Source: CAZKRL01 sp964555295 (lineage in GTDB: Bacteria; Bacteroidota; Bacteroidia; Flavobacteriales_D; Sanyastnellaceae). From it: DNA of 64,000 nt. Shown here piece by piece: positions 44,250 through 53,223 of the stretch. The position numbers and the translations under genes are program-made. The DNA lies in NCBI GenBank assembly GCA_964555295.1, contig CAZKRL010000004.1, positions 48,160 through 112,159 of the forward strand. Direction: 5' to 3'. The first letter of the stretch is position 1. Each line of letters begins with the position of its first letter. Under the pieces are notes generated by a model. The model did no database searches. It had not been told where the DNA came from and saw only the letters and a program-made list of their open reading frames with translations.

Positions 44250-47200
44250 TTACTTTACTACTTCAATGCGTTTATGCAATGTATTCTGACCTGTTCTGAT
44301 GCGCAAGACGTAAACACCGGCGTCGAGCAACGAAACATCTAATACAGTTACATTTCTATCTTGAACAACCATTTTGCCCTGCAAATCGAATAGATCTACC
44401 TGATCGATGACCTCACCATTCATGGTGGATATGTTCAAGAGATCTTTCGCTGGATTAGGATAGATGTTGACATTGATTGAGGCCAAATCATCATTGACTG
44501 AGATTATAACAATGTATTCAAAAGTGAGAGTAACCACGCTATCACAGCCATTGGCTGAAGTGCCAACCCAAATATATTCTCCGGAGGTTTGAAGGAGTGC
44601 TCCATTCCATTCATATCCCAGCGGGAAACTATCGGACGTAACAGTGATGCTTTCGGTTACGAATATTTGTTCTGAGCAACTGCCATCATCTATTGTAACG
44701 AATTCGTTGTAGTTACATGCTGATGGGTCTGTGCAACCTGAGGTTTCGAATGGGTCACAAATTCCATCTGCGTCAACATCACTTATACAGCTTCCATCAC
44801 AATTGTAGTATGTGACTGGGAACTCACAAGCTCCTTCCAATGGGCAACCCGCCGCAGGATCGAAATTACATGCTGTTGCATCCGTGCAACCGGGGTAGGC
44901 ACAAGTCAAATCGTTAACAGTGGCGTATGGGTTGTAGTTACAAGCCAATACATCTGTGCAACCATTGGTTTCGAAGAAGTCGCATAAACCATCGGCGTCT
45001 GCGTCGCCGTCGCAAGTGCCATCGCAGAGGAATCCAGGCAATGGTGAATAGCAGCTATTGTTATCACAACCTGCGGTTGGATCATAGTTACAAGCGTTTA
45101 CATCTGTACATCCGGGGAATACACAAGAGCTGTCATAATCGGTTGCCTGTGGATCGAAATTGCAGGCATCAGGTATGATGCAACCAATAACCTCTAATTC
45201 ATCACATACCCCGTCGCCATCTGCATCATTGATGCAATTTCCGCTGCAGTTATAGTATTCAGCAGCATAGGTGCAGAGCCCTGTATTGAGTGTAGCGAAT
45301 TCATTGAAGTCACAAGCGGTACTGTCGGTGCAGCCTGTATTGTCCAGCGGGTCGCAAATCCCATCATTGTCGGCGTCTTGCAAACAAACTCCATTGCAGT
45401 CATAGTATAGTTCAGGGTATGAGCATGTAGAATCTTCCTCAGTAGCGAATGGATCGAAATTGCATGCGGCAAAATCGGTACAGCCCGAGACCTCTAATTC
45501 ATTGCATACTCCATCACCATCCTCGTCGTTAAGGCAAATGCCATTACAGTTGTAATATTCGGAGGCGTAGACGCAACTATTGTCCAAGTCCAATGCAAAT
45601 GGATTGAAATTACAAGCGGATGAATCGGTGCATCCTTGTATATCAAAAGGATCGCAGATGCCATCGCTATCCTGGTCGTCAATACAGAAACCATCGCAAT
45701 TGAGGAACGGTTCGGGATATTGGCACAAGCTGCCATCGCTGCAAAGTGCGTCGATTGAGTAATTACATGCAGTTGGGTCTATGCATGCCGGGAATGCACA
45801 TTCACCATTGTCGCATCCTGCGTTAGGGTTGTAATTACATGCGAGCGAATCCAGGCATCCAGAATCGATACAACTTTGATCATCACAAGCTGCGGCTTCA
45901 TTGAAATTACATGCGGTGATATCGGTACAGCCGGGATAGACACATGAACTGTCGCTATCGAGCGCGAATTCGTTAAAATTACATGCTGTGGGATCGGTAC
46001 AGCCTACCAAATCGAAAATGTCGCATATTCCATCTTGATCGGCATCATCAATGCAAATTCCATCACAGTTGTAGTACTGTTCTGGGTAGGTACAATCATT
46101 GGTGGTTTCGGTTGCGTTGGGGTTGTAATTGCATGCGATAATGTCCGTGCATCCTGTAATTTCAAGTGAATCACAAACGCCATCCAAATCTGAATCGTTG
46201 ATGCATTGCCCTTCACAGTTGTAATACTGATCAGGATAAACGCATAGGTCAATATCCAAACCACATTGGTAGGTAGCGTCATAGTTGCAAGCAGCTATAT
46301 CACCACAGCTTGGGAAAACACACTCGCCGCCATCACATAGAGCATTGGCATCATAATTACATGCGATGTTATTCATGCATCCAGGGAATACGCACGAACC
46401 ATCGTCGCAAGCTGCTTCAATTTGATAGTTACAAGCTGACGTGTCTGCACAACCTGGATAAGTGCAAGAGTTATCGTCGATGTTCGCAAAGGGGTTGTAG
46501 TTGCATGCGGTTACATCTGTGCATCCTTGAGCATCCAGTTCATTGCAGATTCCATCGTTATCACTGTCTGCAATACAGTTTCCGTCACAGTTGTAATATT
46601 CCAATGGGAATACACAGGAAACCAAATCAGTGCTCAATTCGTTGTAATTGCAAGCTTGTGGATCCAAGCAACCTACAATTTCGAGCTCATCACAAACCAG
46701 ATCGCCATCGATGTCGTTGATACAAGTACCAAAACAATCGTAGAACGTATCTGGGAATAGGCAAGTAGCTTCATCGGAGCATCCAGCGCTTGGGTCAAAG
46801 TTGCAAGCGGTTTCGTTGAAGCAGCCAGGGAACACACAAAGCCCATCATCGCACTGCGCGGTAGCATCGTAATTGCAAGCTTCAGGAATTATACAACCCG
46901 GATACACACAAGAACCATCGTCGCAAGCAGATGCTTCGTTGAAGTTACATGCGATGTTGTCGGTACAACCCGGATATGAGCAACTTCCGTCGTCGGAGGC
47001 AGCGAAAGGGTCATAGTTACATGCAGTCTCGTCGGTGCATCCTGGTTGCTCAAGTTCATCGCAAATCTGATTGTTGTCGATATCATTGATACAATTTCCA
47101 AAACAATCTTGGAAGATTTGAGGGAAAACGCATGATTCGTCTTGACATCCTGCAAGTGGGTTGTAATTACAGGCAGTAATTTCCGTACAACCCGGATATA

Positions 47201-50200
47201 CACATGAGTTATCGCTGGTCAAGGCAAATGCATTAAAGTTGCAAGCCAAGGTATCAATACATCCCTCGAGATCGAGGTTGTCACATATACCATCACCATC
47301 TTGATCGTCAATACAAGTTCCGTCGCAGTTGAGGAAGGCAACCGGATATTCGCATGTTCCGTTGTCATCTGTAGCTTCTGGGTTGTAGTTACAGGCGCTT
47401 ACGTCTTCGCAACCCGCAACTTCATTTTCGTCGCAAACCTCATCAAGATCGATATCATTCACGCATATGCCATCACAGTTGAAAGGGAAGTTGGCCTGAA
47501 TACAATTGAAACCGTTACAGCCAGCAAAAGGATCATAATTGCAAGCTGTTTCATCAGTACAACCAGGATAGGCGCATGATCCGTCGTCACAAATGGTGAG
47601 TGGGTTGAAATTACAGGCGAACTCATCGGTACATCCCGGATAGATACATGATTCATCCGGGCAGCCAACAAATCCGACATAATTACACGCCTCAGGATCG
47701 GCACAGCCAGGATATGTACATAAGCCGTTGTCGAATAGAGCTATCGGATTGAAATTGCAAGCCGCAGGATCGGTACAACCCGGGATTTCATATTCATCAC
47801 AAATACCGTTTTCGTTGGTATCATTATAGCAAACGCCATCACAGTCTTCATATGGTGAATCGAAGAAACAGCTACCATCGTTGCAAGAAACTGCAGCATC
47901 ATAGTTACAAGCTGCGGTGTCGGTGCATCCTCCAAATTCACATGATCCGTCGTCGCAACCAGCGGATGGGTCGTAATTGCATGATGGGAATACCGTACAA
48001 CCTGGGAAAACACATGTGCCATCATCGCATGCGGCATTTGAATCGAAATTACATGCCGTCACATCTGCACATCCAGGATAAGTGCAACTACCGTCATCGT
48101 CTTGCGCAAAAGGGTTATAGTTACACGCAGTAAAGTCGGTACAGCCATCCACTTCAAAGGCATCACAAATACCATCGCCGTCGCTATCGAAGTAACAAAC
48201 ACCATTACAGTCAACGAATTCACTTTCTGAGTATGTGCAGCTATTGTCATTTTCAGTTGCCGCTGGGTTGTAATTGCATGCAAAGACGTCATTACAGCCG
48301 CTAATCTCGAGTTCATCACATATCAAATCAAGGTCTGCGTCATTCAGGCAGTTTCCATTACAATCTTCAAATGGCTCTGGGAATATACAAGAGCCATCTT
48401 CGCAGGCAGCATCTGGATTGAAATTACAAGCTGTTATATCCAAACATCCACCGAAAGTGCACAATGCATTATCGGCGCAGACAGCTGAGATATCGTAATT
48501 GCAAGCTTCTATTATGGTACATCCGCCATACAGACAAGAGCCATCATCAGCGGTCGCGTTTTGCGAATAATTGCACGCCGAGATATCTGTACAACCCTCT
48601 ACGGTTAGATTGGGCAATAGCACACCGTCAATCACATGCACTACGCCGTTATCTGCTAACAGGTCGGCTACAATAACTTGTGCATCATTGATGAATACTC
48701 CATTATTGTTGATGGTCACAAGCACATTTTGTCCCTGCAAAGTTGGAACGAGCAAACCGTCTTCGAGATCGGTAGATAATGCTACTCCGTCTACAGTGTG
48801 GTAAAGAAGAATTTCGGTTAGTGCGCCATTGGGGTCGGCGAGCAATGCATCGATAGTTCCTGCGGGTAGTGCTCCGAACGCTGCATCGGTAGGAGCGAAG
48901 AGTGTGTATGCACCTGGCTCTGAAAAAACAGCATCAAGACCGGAGGCCAAAAGAGCTGATTCCAGCGTAGTATGCACCTCGCTGCCAGCAACAATGTCGA
49001 AAATGGTAATAGAAGCAGGCACACCGCAATTACAGTTGTCATCATAGATTTCGCCGTTGGTTAGCGGATTGCCATCATCACAAGGTGATCCGGGCTCACC
49101 AACACATACCAATTCATCGAAGCATATTGCATCTGGATTGTAATTGCATGCAAATGAGATTGGACATCCTGGGAACTCACAGGTGCCATTGCTGCAGCCT
49201 GCAGAGGGATTATAGTTGCACGCGTCAGGATCACTACACCCAGGATATACACAACTGCCATCATTTACTGTTGCGTTTGAGTTCCAGTTGCAGGCGGTAG
49301 CATCGGTACATCCTTCCTGATCAAGCGCGTCACAAATTCCATCATTGTCGATATCAGCTAGGCAATTTCCATTGCAGTCCAAGAATTCAAGCGGGTATTC
49401 ACATGTGCCATTGTCGTCAGTAGCACTTGCATTGAAATTACAAGCGCTCAAATCGGTGCAACCGGGAATTTCCAATTCGTCGCAAATCCCATCATTATCT
49501 AAGTCGTTGATACAATTTCCAGCACAGTCGAGAAACTCCGCAGCAAAAATGCAATCGCCCGAGCAAGCGGCGTTATCATCATAGTTACAGGCAGTAATAT
49601 CAAGGCAACCAGGGAAAACACAACTACCATCATCGCATGAGGCAAGTTCGTTGAAGTTACAGGCATTAGAAATTATACAACCCGGATATTCACATGATCC
49701 ATCAGCGCAACCACTGCCCTCAAAATAGTTACAGGCCGCTGGGTCGCTACAGCCAGGGTAGGTACATGAACCATTATCGGTATTCGCTCCTGAATCAAAA
49801 TTGCATGCCAATACGTCGGTGCATCCGCCCACTTCATTTTCATCACAGATGTCATTGGAATTTATGTCATTGATGCAATTACCAGAGCAATCTGTGAATG
49901 CTGCAGGAAATACGCATGAGGCATCATTGTCAGTGGCATCTGCGTTATAGTTGCAGGCAGTAGCATCAGTGCATCCTAAAACCTCTAGCTCATTGCAGAC
50001 ACCATCTAAATCGGTGTCATTGATGCAATTGCCATCACAATCTAGAAATGGTTCAGGTAAATTACAAGTTCCGGCATCCGTTGCGGCGGCATCGTAGTTA
50101 CAAGCTAATTCATTCTGACATCCTACAATTTCAAGTTCATTGCAAACCCCATCTGCGTCGGAGTCGTTAAGGCAAGATCCATCGCATGCAAGGAAGGGAT

Positions 50201-52244
50201 CAGCATATGTACAGGATAAATCATCACAACCTGCATTGGAGTTGAAATTACAAGCCTGAGCGTCTGTGCATCCAGGGTAAATGCAGCTGCCATTATCAAC
50301 TGAGGCATTCAAATCGAAGTTGCAAGCAGAAAAATCAGTACATCCTGAGTATATACAACTGGCGTTGTCGCATGTTGCGAGTGAATCGAAGTTTACTGCG
50401 TCTGGGTCAGTGCAACCTATGAGGTTACCACCAAGATTAATGAGAACCTGGTTAAAATCAAGATTCGCATCAAGGGTTCCGGTTGCTTGAATCACTCCTT
50501 CATAAGTAAAAGTGTATGTAGCACCATTCCATCCGTCTCCGAATCCATCGAATAGCTGGAGCTGACCTCCGCACAAGGGTGTCGCAAGGCAAATATTTTG
50601 ATCAGCCGGTGCACCGCCTTCGGCAATGAGACTTTGATCGGTGTCAAGCAATTGCCATCCGATTTCACCAGGAAATTCTCCGGAGGTTACAACCACGTTG
50701 ACGCAAGAATTGAAGCAGCACGATTCATTGTCGCAAATAGCTGAAGCGTTAAAGTTACATGCTGCAGCATCGGTGCATCCGGGGTACGAACATGATCCAT
50801 CATTTACATTGGCATCGGCGACGAAGTTGCAGGCAGTGGAATCTGTGCAACCTTCAATGATACATCCTTCCGCACCGTTCCAACCAAAGATTACGGATTC
50901 TCCGGCAAAGCCGGCTGTAACAATGGTTCCATTGTCGTCAACAATTGACCAGCTGATTTCCTCCGGGAAAAAGCCGTTGGTAACATCGATGCGATAGCAA
51001 CCCGATTCGAGACATGTAAGCACACTGTCCAAATCTGACGCAGCCAAAGTACCGGTTAGGATTTCGGTATTTGTATTATCCACAAGGCTGTATGTTGCTC
51101 CGTTCCAGCCATCGCCAAAGCTGTCTTCAAGGACAAGTTTAAGTAGGGTTTGGTCAAGAGCACAAGCGAGGCAAGTACCGTTATCACAAGTCGCATTTGA
51201 GTTATAGTTGCTTGCCTCGGGATTTGTGCATCCGGCAATAGCACCACCGAGAGCGATAGTTAGCTCTTGGGTTTGAATAAGCGGATTGGGATCAGTAATG
51301 TTATCAGGCAGTAAGGTTCCGGTGGCCTCAACTACACCCAGTGGCGATGTGATGGTATAAGACGCGCCATTCCAACCATCGCCGAAATCGTCGGTAAGTA
51401 AAATTGTGTAATTGCAACTTGATTCAGTTACACATACCGAAACGCCGGTTGAAGGGGCTCCGCCACTGGCAAGTTCTAAACCTGCCGGTGAGAAAACAGT
51501 CCATCCGATTTCTCCAGGAAATATACCTGATGTAACGGAAATTTGGTTACAGGTGGCAAAGCAACAGCTTCCATCATCACAGCCTGCTTCTGCATTGAAA
51601 TTGCAAGCGTCTGGCTGATTACATCCTGGATAAATACAACTGTTATCACTGGTGTTGGCAGAAGGGTTGAAATTGCAGGCAGTATTATCGGTACAGCCAA
51701 TTACCGCGCCTTCGCATGAAGAAATAGATAAATTGAAAACTCCTGTCAGGCCTAGATAGCCACCTACTCGAATGAGATAGGTTGTGCCCGCCTGAAGCTG
51801 AATATTGGTGAGCTGGGAAGCGTCTATACCGTTGTTAAAATCGAAATCATCGTTACCCGCTACACAAGTGAGATTGCCACATACGCCAGAGTATAAGTGC
51901 AATTTGGTATCATAATTCGTGGCAGTCTCCACCAACGAAATAGTGATGGGGCCCGTTGATGTTGGCGTAAGACTGAACCATCTTTGTCCGCCAGTACCTA
52001 CGGTGGTGTTACATGTAAACGCCCCCGATGTTGCGTTGTCATTGGGAACACCTGTAGTGGAGCTTGTAACATTCTCACCACAATTGATGACAGTTGCTGT
52101 TGAGCATGTAGTTCCCTGAGCTAAAAGATCGCCGGAGTAAATGGCGGACATAAGAACAACAGACAATTGTAAGAATGATTTGATTTTTTCGCTCAATACA
52201 TTGGTAAATGCTGAGACAGTTGACAGACGTAGATAGTGCTGCAT
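44250..52244 (-). CDS. Giant 2664-residue secreted Cys-rich repeat protein with fasciclin domain and T9SS type A signal
   Basis: A signal peptide (LQLSVVLMSAIYSGDLLAQ) is followed by a pre-peptidase-C-like domain (residues ~45-180; WFSLTPTSTGPITISLVE, YLIRVGGYLG). Next come Cys-rich modules interspersed with three related domains containing FGDGWNGA (residues ~230-605). From about residue 605 to 2525 the protein is almost only modules: GC(T/A)D, ACNYN or ACNFN, then DGSC and YPGC, ~24 residues each. By hand count there are about 55 modules, and about 21 are lengthened to ~48 by a tail with DCNGNC, INDIDNDGICDELE, like thrombospondin type 3 calcium sites. A fasciclin domain (~1077-1215; YTLFAPTDAAF, VHVIDGVLLPNL) interrupts the array. 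The last ~80 residues are a type A sorting domain (INVYPNPAKDLLNIS-like, VDLFDLQGKMV). Probably a long, calcium-binding, disulfide-rich surface fibre; function is inference. Confidence 0.88.
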   Translation of the reverse strand: MQHYLRLSTVSAFTNVLSEKIKSFLQLSVVLMSAIYSGDLLAQGTTCSTATVINCGENVTSSTTGVPNDNATSGAFTCNTTVGTGGQRWFSLTPTSTGPITISLVETATNYDTKLHLYSGVCGNLTCVAGNDDFDFNNGIDASQLTNIQLQAGTTYLIRVGGYLGLTGVFNLSISSCEGAVIGCTDNTACNFNPSANTSDNSCIYPGCNQPDACNFNAEAGCDDGSCCFATCNQISVTSGIFPGEIGWTVFSPAGLELASGGAPSTGVSVCVTESSCNYTILLTDDFGDGWNGASYTITSPLGVVEATGTLLPDNITDPNPLIQTQELTIALGGAIAGCTNPEASNYNSNATCDNGTCLACALDQTLLKLVLEDSFGDGWNGATYSLVDNTNTEILTGTLAASDLDSVLTCLESGCYRIDVTNGFFPEEISWSIVDDNGTIVTAGFAGESVIFGWNGAEGCIIEGCTDSTACNFVADANVNDGSCSYPGCTDAAACNFNASAICDNESCCFNSCVNVVVTSGEFPGEIGWQLLDTDQSLIAEGGAPADQNICLATPLCGGQLQLFDGFGDGWNGATYTFTYEGVIQATGTLDANLDFNQVLINLGGNLIGCTDPDAVNFDSLATCDNASCIYSGCTDFSACNFDLNASVDNGSCIYPGCTDAQACNFNSNAGCDDLSCTYADPFLACDGSCLNDSDADGVCNELEIVGCQNELACNYDAAATDAGTCNLPEPFLDCDGNCINDTDLDGVCNELEVLGCTDATACNYNADATDNDASCVFPAAFTDCSGNCINDINSNDICDENEVGGCTDVLACNFDSGANTDNGSCTYPGCSDPAACNYFEGSGCADGSCEYPGCIISNACNFNELASCDDGSCVFPGCLDITACNYDDNAACSGDCIFAAEFLDCAGNCINDLDNDGICDELEIPGCTDLSACNFNASATDDNGTCEYPLEFLDCNGNCLADIDNDGICDALDQEGCTDATACNWNSNATVNDGSCVYPGCSDPDACNYNPSAGCSNGTCEFPGCPISFACNYNPDAICFDELVCVGEPGSPCDDGNPLTNGEIYDDNCNCGVPASITIFDIVAGSEVHTTLESALLASGLDAVFSEPGAYTLFAPTDAAFGALPAGTIDALLADPNGALTEILLYHTVDGVALSTDLEDGLLVPTLQGQNVLVTINNNGVFINDAQVIVADLLADNGVVHVIDGVLLPNLTVEGCTDISACNYSQNATADDGSCLYGGCTIIEACNYDISAVCADNALCTFGGCLDITACNFNPDAACEDGSCIFPEPFEDCNGNCLNDADLDLICDELEISGCNDVFACNYNPAATENDNSCTYSESEFVDCNGVCYFDSDGDGICDAFEVDGCTDFTACNYNPFAQDDDGSCTYPGCADVTACNFDSNAACDDGTCVFPGCTVFPSCNYDPSAGCDDGSCEFGGCTDTAACNYDAAVSCNDGSCFFDSPYEDCDGVCYNDTNENGICDEYEIPGCTDPAACNFNPIALFDNGLCTYPGCADPEACNYVGFVGCPDESCIYPGCTDEFACNFNPLTICDDGSCAYPGCTDETACNYDPFAGCNGFNCIQANFPFNCDGICVNDIDLDEVCDENEVAGCEDVSACNYNPEATDDNGTCEYPVAFLNCDGTCIDDQDGDGICDNLDLEGCIDTLACNFNAFALTSDNSCVYPGCTEITACNYNPLAGCQDESCVFPQIFQDCFGNCINDIDNNQICDELEQPGCTDETACNYDPFAASDDGSCSYPGCTDNIACNFNEASACDDGSCVYPGCIIPEACNYDATAQCDDGLCVFPGCFNETACNFDPSAGCSDEATCLFPDTFYDCFGTCINDIDGDLVCDELEIVGCLDPQACNYNELSTDLVSCVFPLEYYNCDGNCIADSDNDGICNELDAQGCTDVTACNYNPFANIDDNSCTYPGCADTSACNYQIEAACDDGSCVFPGCMNNIACNYDANALCDGGECVFPSCGDIAACNYDATYQCGLDIDLCVYPDQYYNCEGQCINDSDLDGVCDSLEITGCTDIIACNYNPNATETTNDCTYPEQYYNCDGICIDDADQDGICDIFDLVGCTDPTACNFNEFALDSDSSCVYPGCTDITACNFNEAAACDDQSCIDSGCLDSLACNYNPNAGCDNGECAFPACIDPTACNYSIDALCSDGSLCQYPEPFLNCDGFCIDDQDSDGICDPFDIQGCTDSSACNFNPFALDLDNSCVYASEYYNCNGICLNDEDGDGVCNELEVSGCTDFAACNFDPFATEEDSTCSYPELYYDCNGVCLQDADNDGICDPLDNTGCTDSTACDFNEFATLNTGLCTYAAEYYNCSGNCINDADGDGVCDELEVIGCIIPDACNFDPQATDYDSSCVFPGCTDVNACNYDPTAGCDNNSCYSPLPGFLCDGTCDGDADADGLCDFFETNGCTDVLACNYNPYATVNDLTCAYPGCTDATACNFDPAAGCPLEGACEFPVTYYNCDGSCISDVDADGICDPFETSGCTDPSACNYNEFVTIDDGSCSEQIFVTESITVTSDSFPLGYEWNGALLQTSGEYIWVGTSANGCDSVVTLTFEYIVIISVNDDLASINVNIYPNPAKDLLNISTMNGEVIDQVDLFDLQGKMVVQDRNVTVLDVSLLDAGVYVLRIRTGQNTLHKRIEVVK
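44690..51700 (-). repeat. Array of ~55 in-frame Cys-rich coding modules (short ~24 aa, long ~48 aa)
   Basis: The repeats are in frame within the giant gene and conserved in protein more than in DNA: the third codon positions vary widely between copies. Short modules are about 72 bases, long ones about 145. Modules come in two types, with or without a third internal Cys, and follow a fixed order described in the findings. The array is interrupted by three FGDGWNGA domains near 50430-51560 and a fasciclin domain near 48600-49015. Confidence 0.9.
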
Positions 52245-52278
52245 AAATTTGGTTGAATTAAGAATTAATCAGGCGCTC

Positions 52279-52311
52279 CGAAATTAAGGTCGACCTATGA
52301 ATTCCACCAAA
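52279..52311 (-). promoter_or_regulatory. Candidate promoter of the giant repeat gene (TTTG, 21 bases, TAATTTCG)
   Basis: On the minus strand TTTG (52308-52311) and TAATTTCG (52279-52286) are 21 bases apart, a good Bacteroidota promoter with one change in the -7 box. The leader to the ATG at 52244 would be about 28 bases. Confidence 0.55.
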
Positions 52312-52338
52312 TTTTGTTGCTCAATTGAAATTCACAAT

Positions 52339-53223
52339 TCAATTGGGGCCAGAGGTGTCAGTTTTAGAGGTGCAATGCAGCCGCAGATGATTTACTACCG
52401 GTGATTTCGGAGGTATGATACCGGATCTCGATCCCTGAACGCCAAATGCTAATGCAGAGGGCATGTAAATTCTTACAGAGTCTTCACAACCGCAATGTGA
52501 AAGTGCCTTTGACAGCCCGGCGGAAATTTGTCCCGTGGTGCCCAATACCAATTCTAATTTGGTCGGGTGGTCTAGTAATTTGTTATCCAGTAAGCTTGTT
52601 TGATACAAGAGTATGAGCGAGTCTGCTTTGTGAATTCTACGTCCCTTATGATTTTCTATTATTTGAATAAAGACGTCATCATATTTTTCATAATCTATAG
52701 AGGTGTCGTTCATGAGCAATATTTCAATGGCTTCGATTTCAGAGATTTCATTGTGCTGTGCCATCGCCATAAGGTGATGAGCGAACTCAAGCGGATGAAA
52801 AACTTTTAGTATGTGAATGCTTATCTCGAAATTTTCTTCACTTGAAGCTATGCTTGAGTCTGAAAAAGCTGTGAGAAATGTGTCATCTATGTAAGAGAAT
52901 GGCATTCTGAAAATCCGCTTTTCTCCTTCTTTAAGCGACAATAGGATTTTTAGAAGTTCTGGGTGAAGTCGGTCACCCATTTTCTCAGCCGATGTGAGAT
53001 GAGCCGGGTTGTGATGGTAGAGCAGAAAGGAATGGATAGGGGAGGTCCCGACTTTCCCGAAAGTAACCTCAGCAGAGAAGTATTCGGCATCATCAAGTCT
53101 CAGGTCTTCCAATGGAAGCTGAATGATTTTTTGATAAATGGCATTTCCAACGCTTTCAAATCCGCTTTGATTACAGCTTACAACAAGGGCTATTATTAAA
53201 ATGACTATGCCTTTGAATTTCAT
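52339..53223 (-). CDS. Lipoprotein with two diverged FKBP-like domains
   Basis: A 294-residue precursor with a lipobox (IIALVVSC). The C-terminal part (residues ~215-285) follows the FKBP pattern: LGTTGQISAGLSKALSHCG, then RIYMPSALAFGVQG and GIIPPKSPVV. The N-terminal half also looks FKBP-like (LHPELLKILLSLKEGEKRIF, MPFSYIDDTF), so this may be two degenerate domains in tandem. Prolyl isomerase activity is uncertain. It overlaps the upstream GldI-like gene by 4 bases (ATGA), the last of a three-gene chain. A promoter-like element for the giant gene lies just downstream, so these are separate units. Confidence 0.75.
   Translation of the reverse strand: MKFKGIVILIIALVVSCNQSGFESVGNAIYQKIIQLPLEDLRLDDAEYFSAEVTFGKVGTSPIHSFLLYHHNPAHLTSAEKMGDRLHPELLKILLSLKEGEKRIFRMPFSYIDDTFLTAFSDSSIASSEENFEISIHILKVFHPLEFAHHLMAMAQHNEISEIEAIEILLMNDTSIDYEKYDDVFIQIIENHKGRRIHKADSLILLYQTSLLDNKLLDHPTKLELVLGTTGQISAGLSKALSHCGCEDSVRIYMPSALAFGVQGSRSGIIPPKSPVVNHLRLHCTSKTDTSGPN

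Noticed and set aside
44690..51700. Regularly spaced short DNA repeats resembling a CRISPR or minisatellite array
   Set aside because: They are in-frame codons of the Cys modules; DNA copies vary at third positions and the period follows protein modules, with no constant direct repeat or unique spacers.
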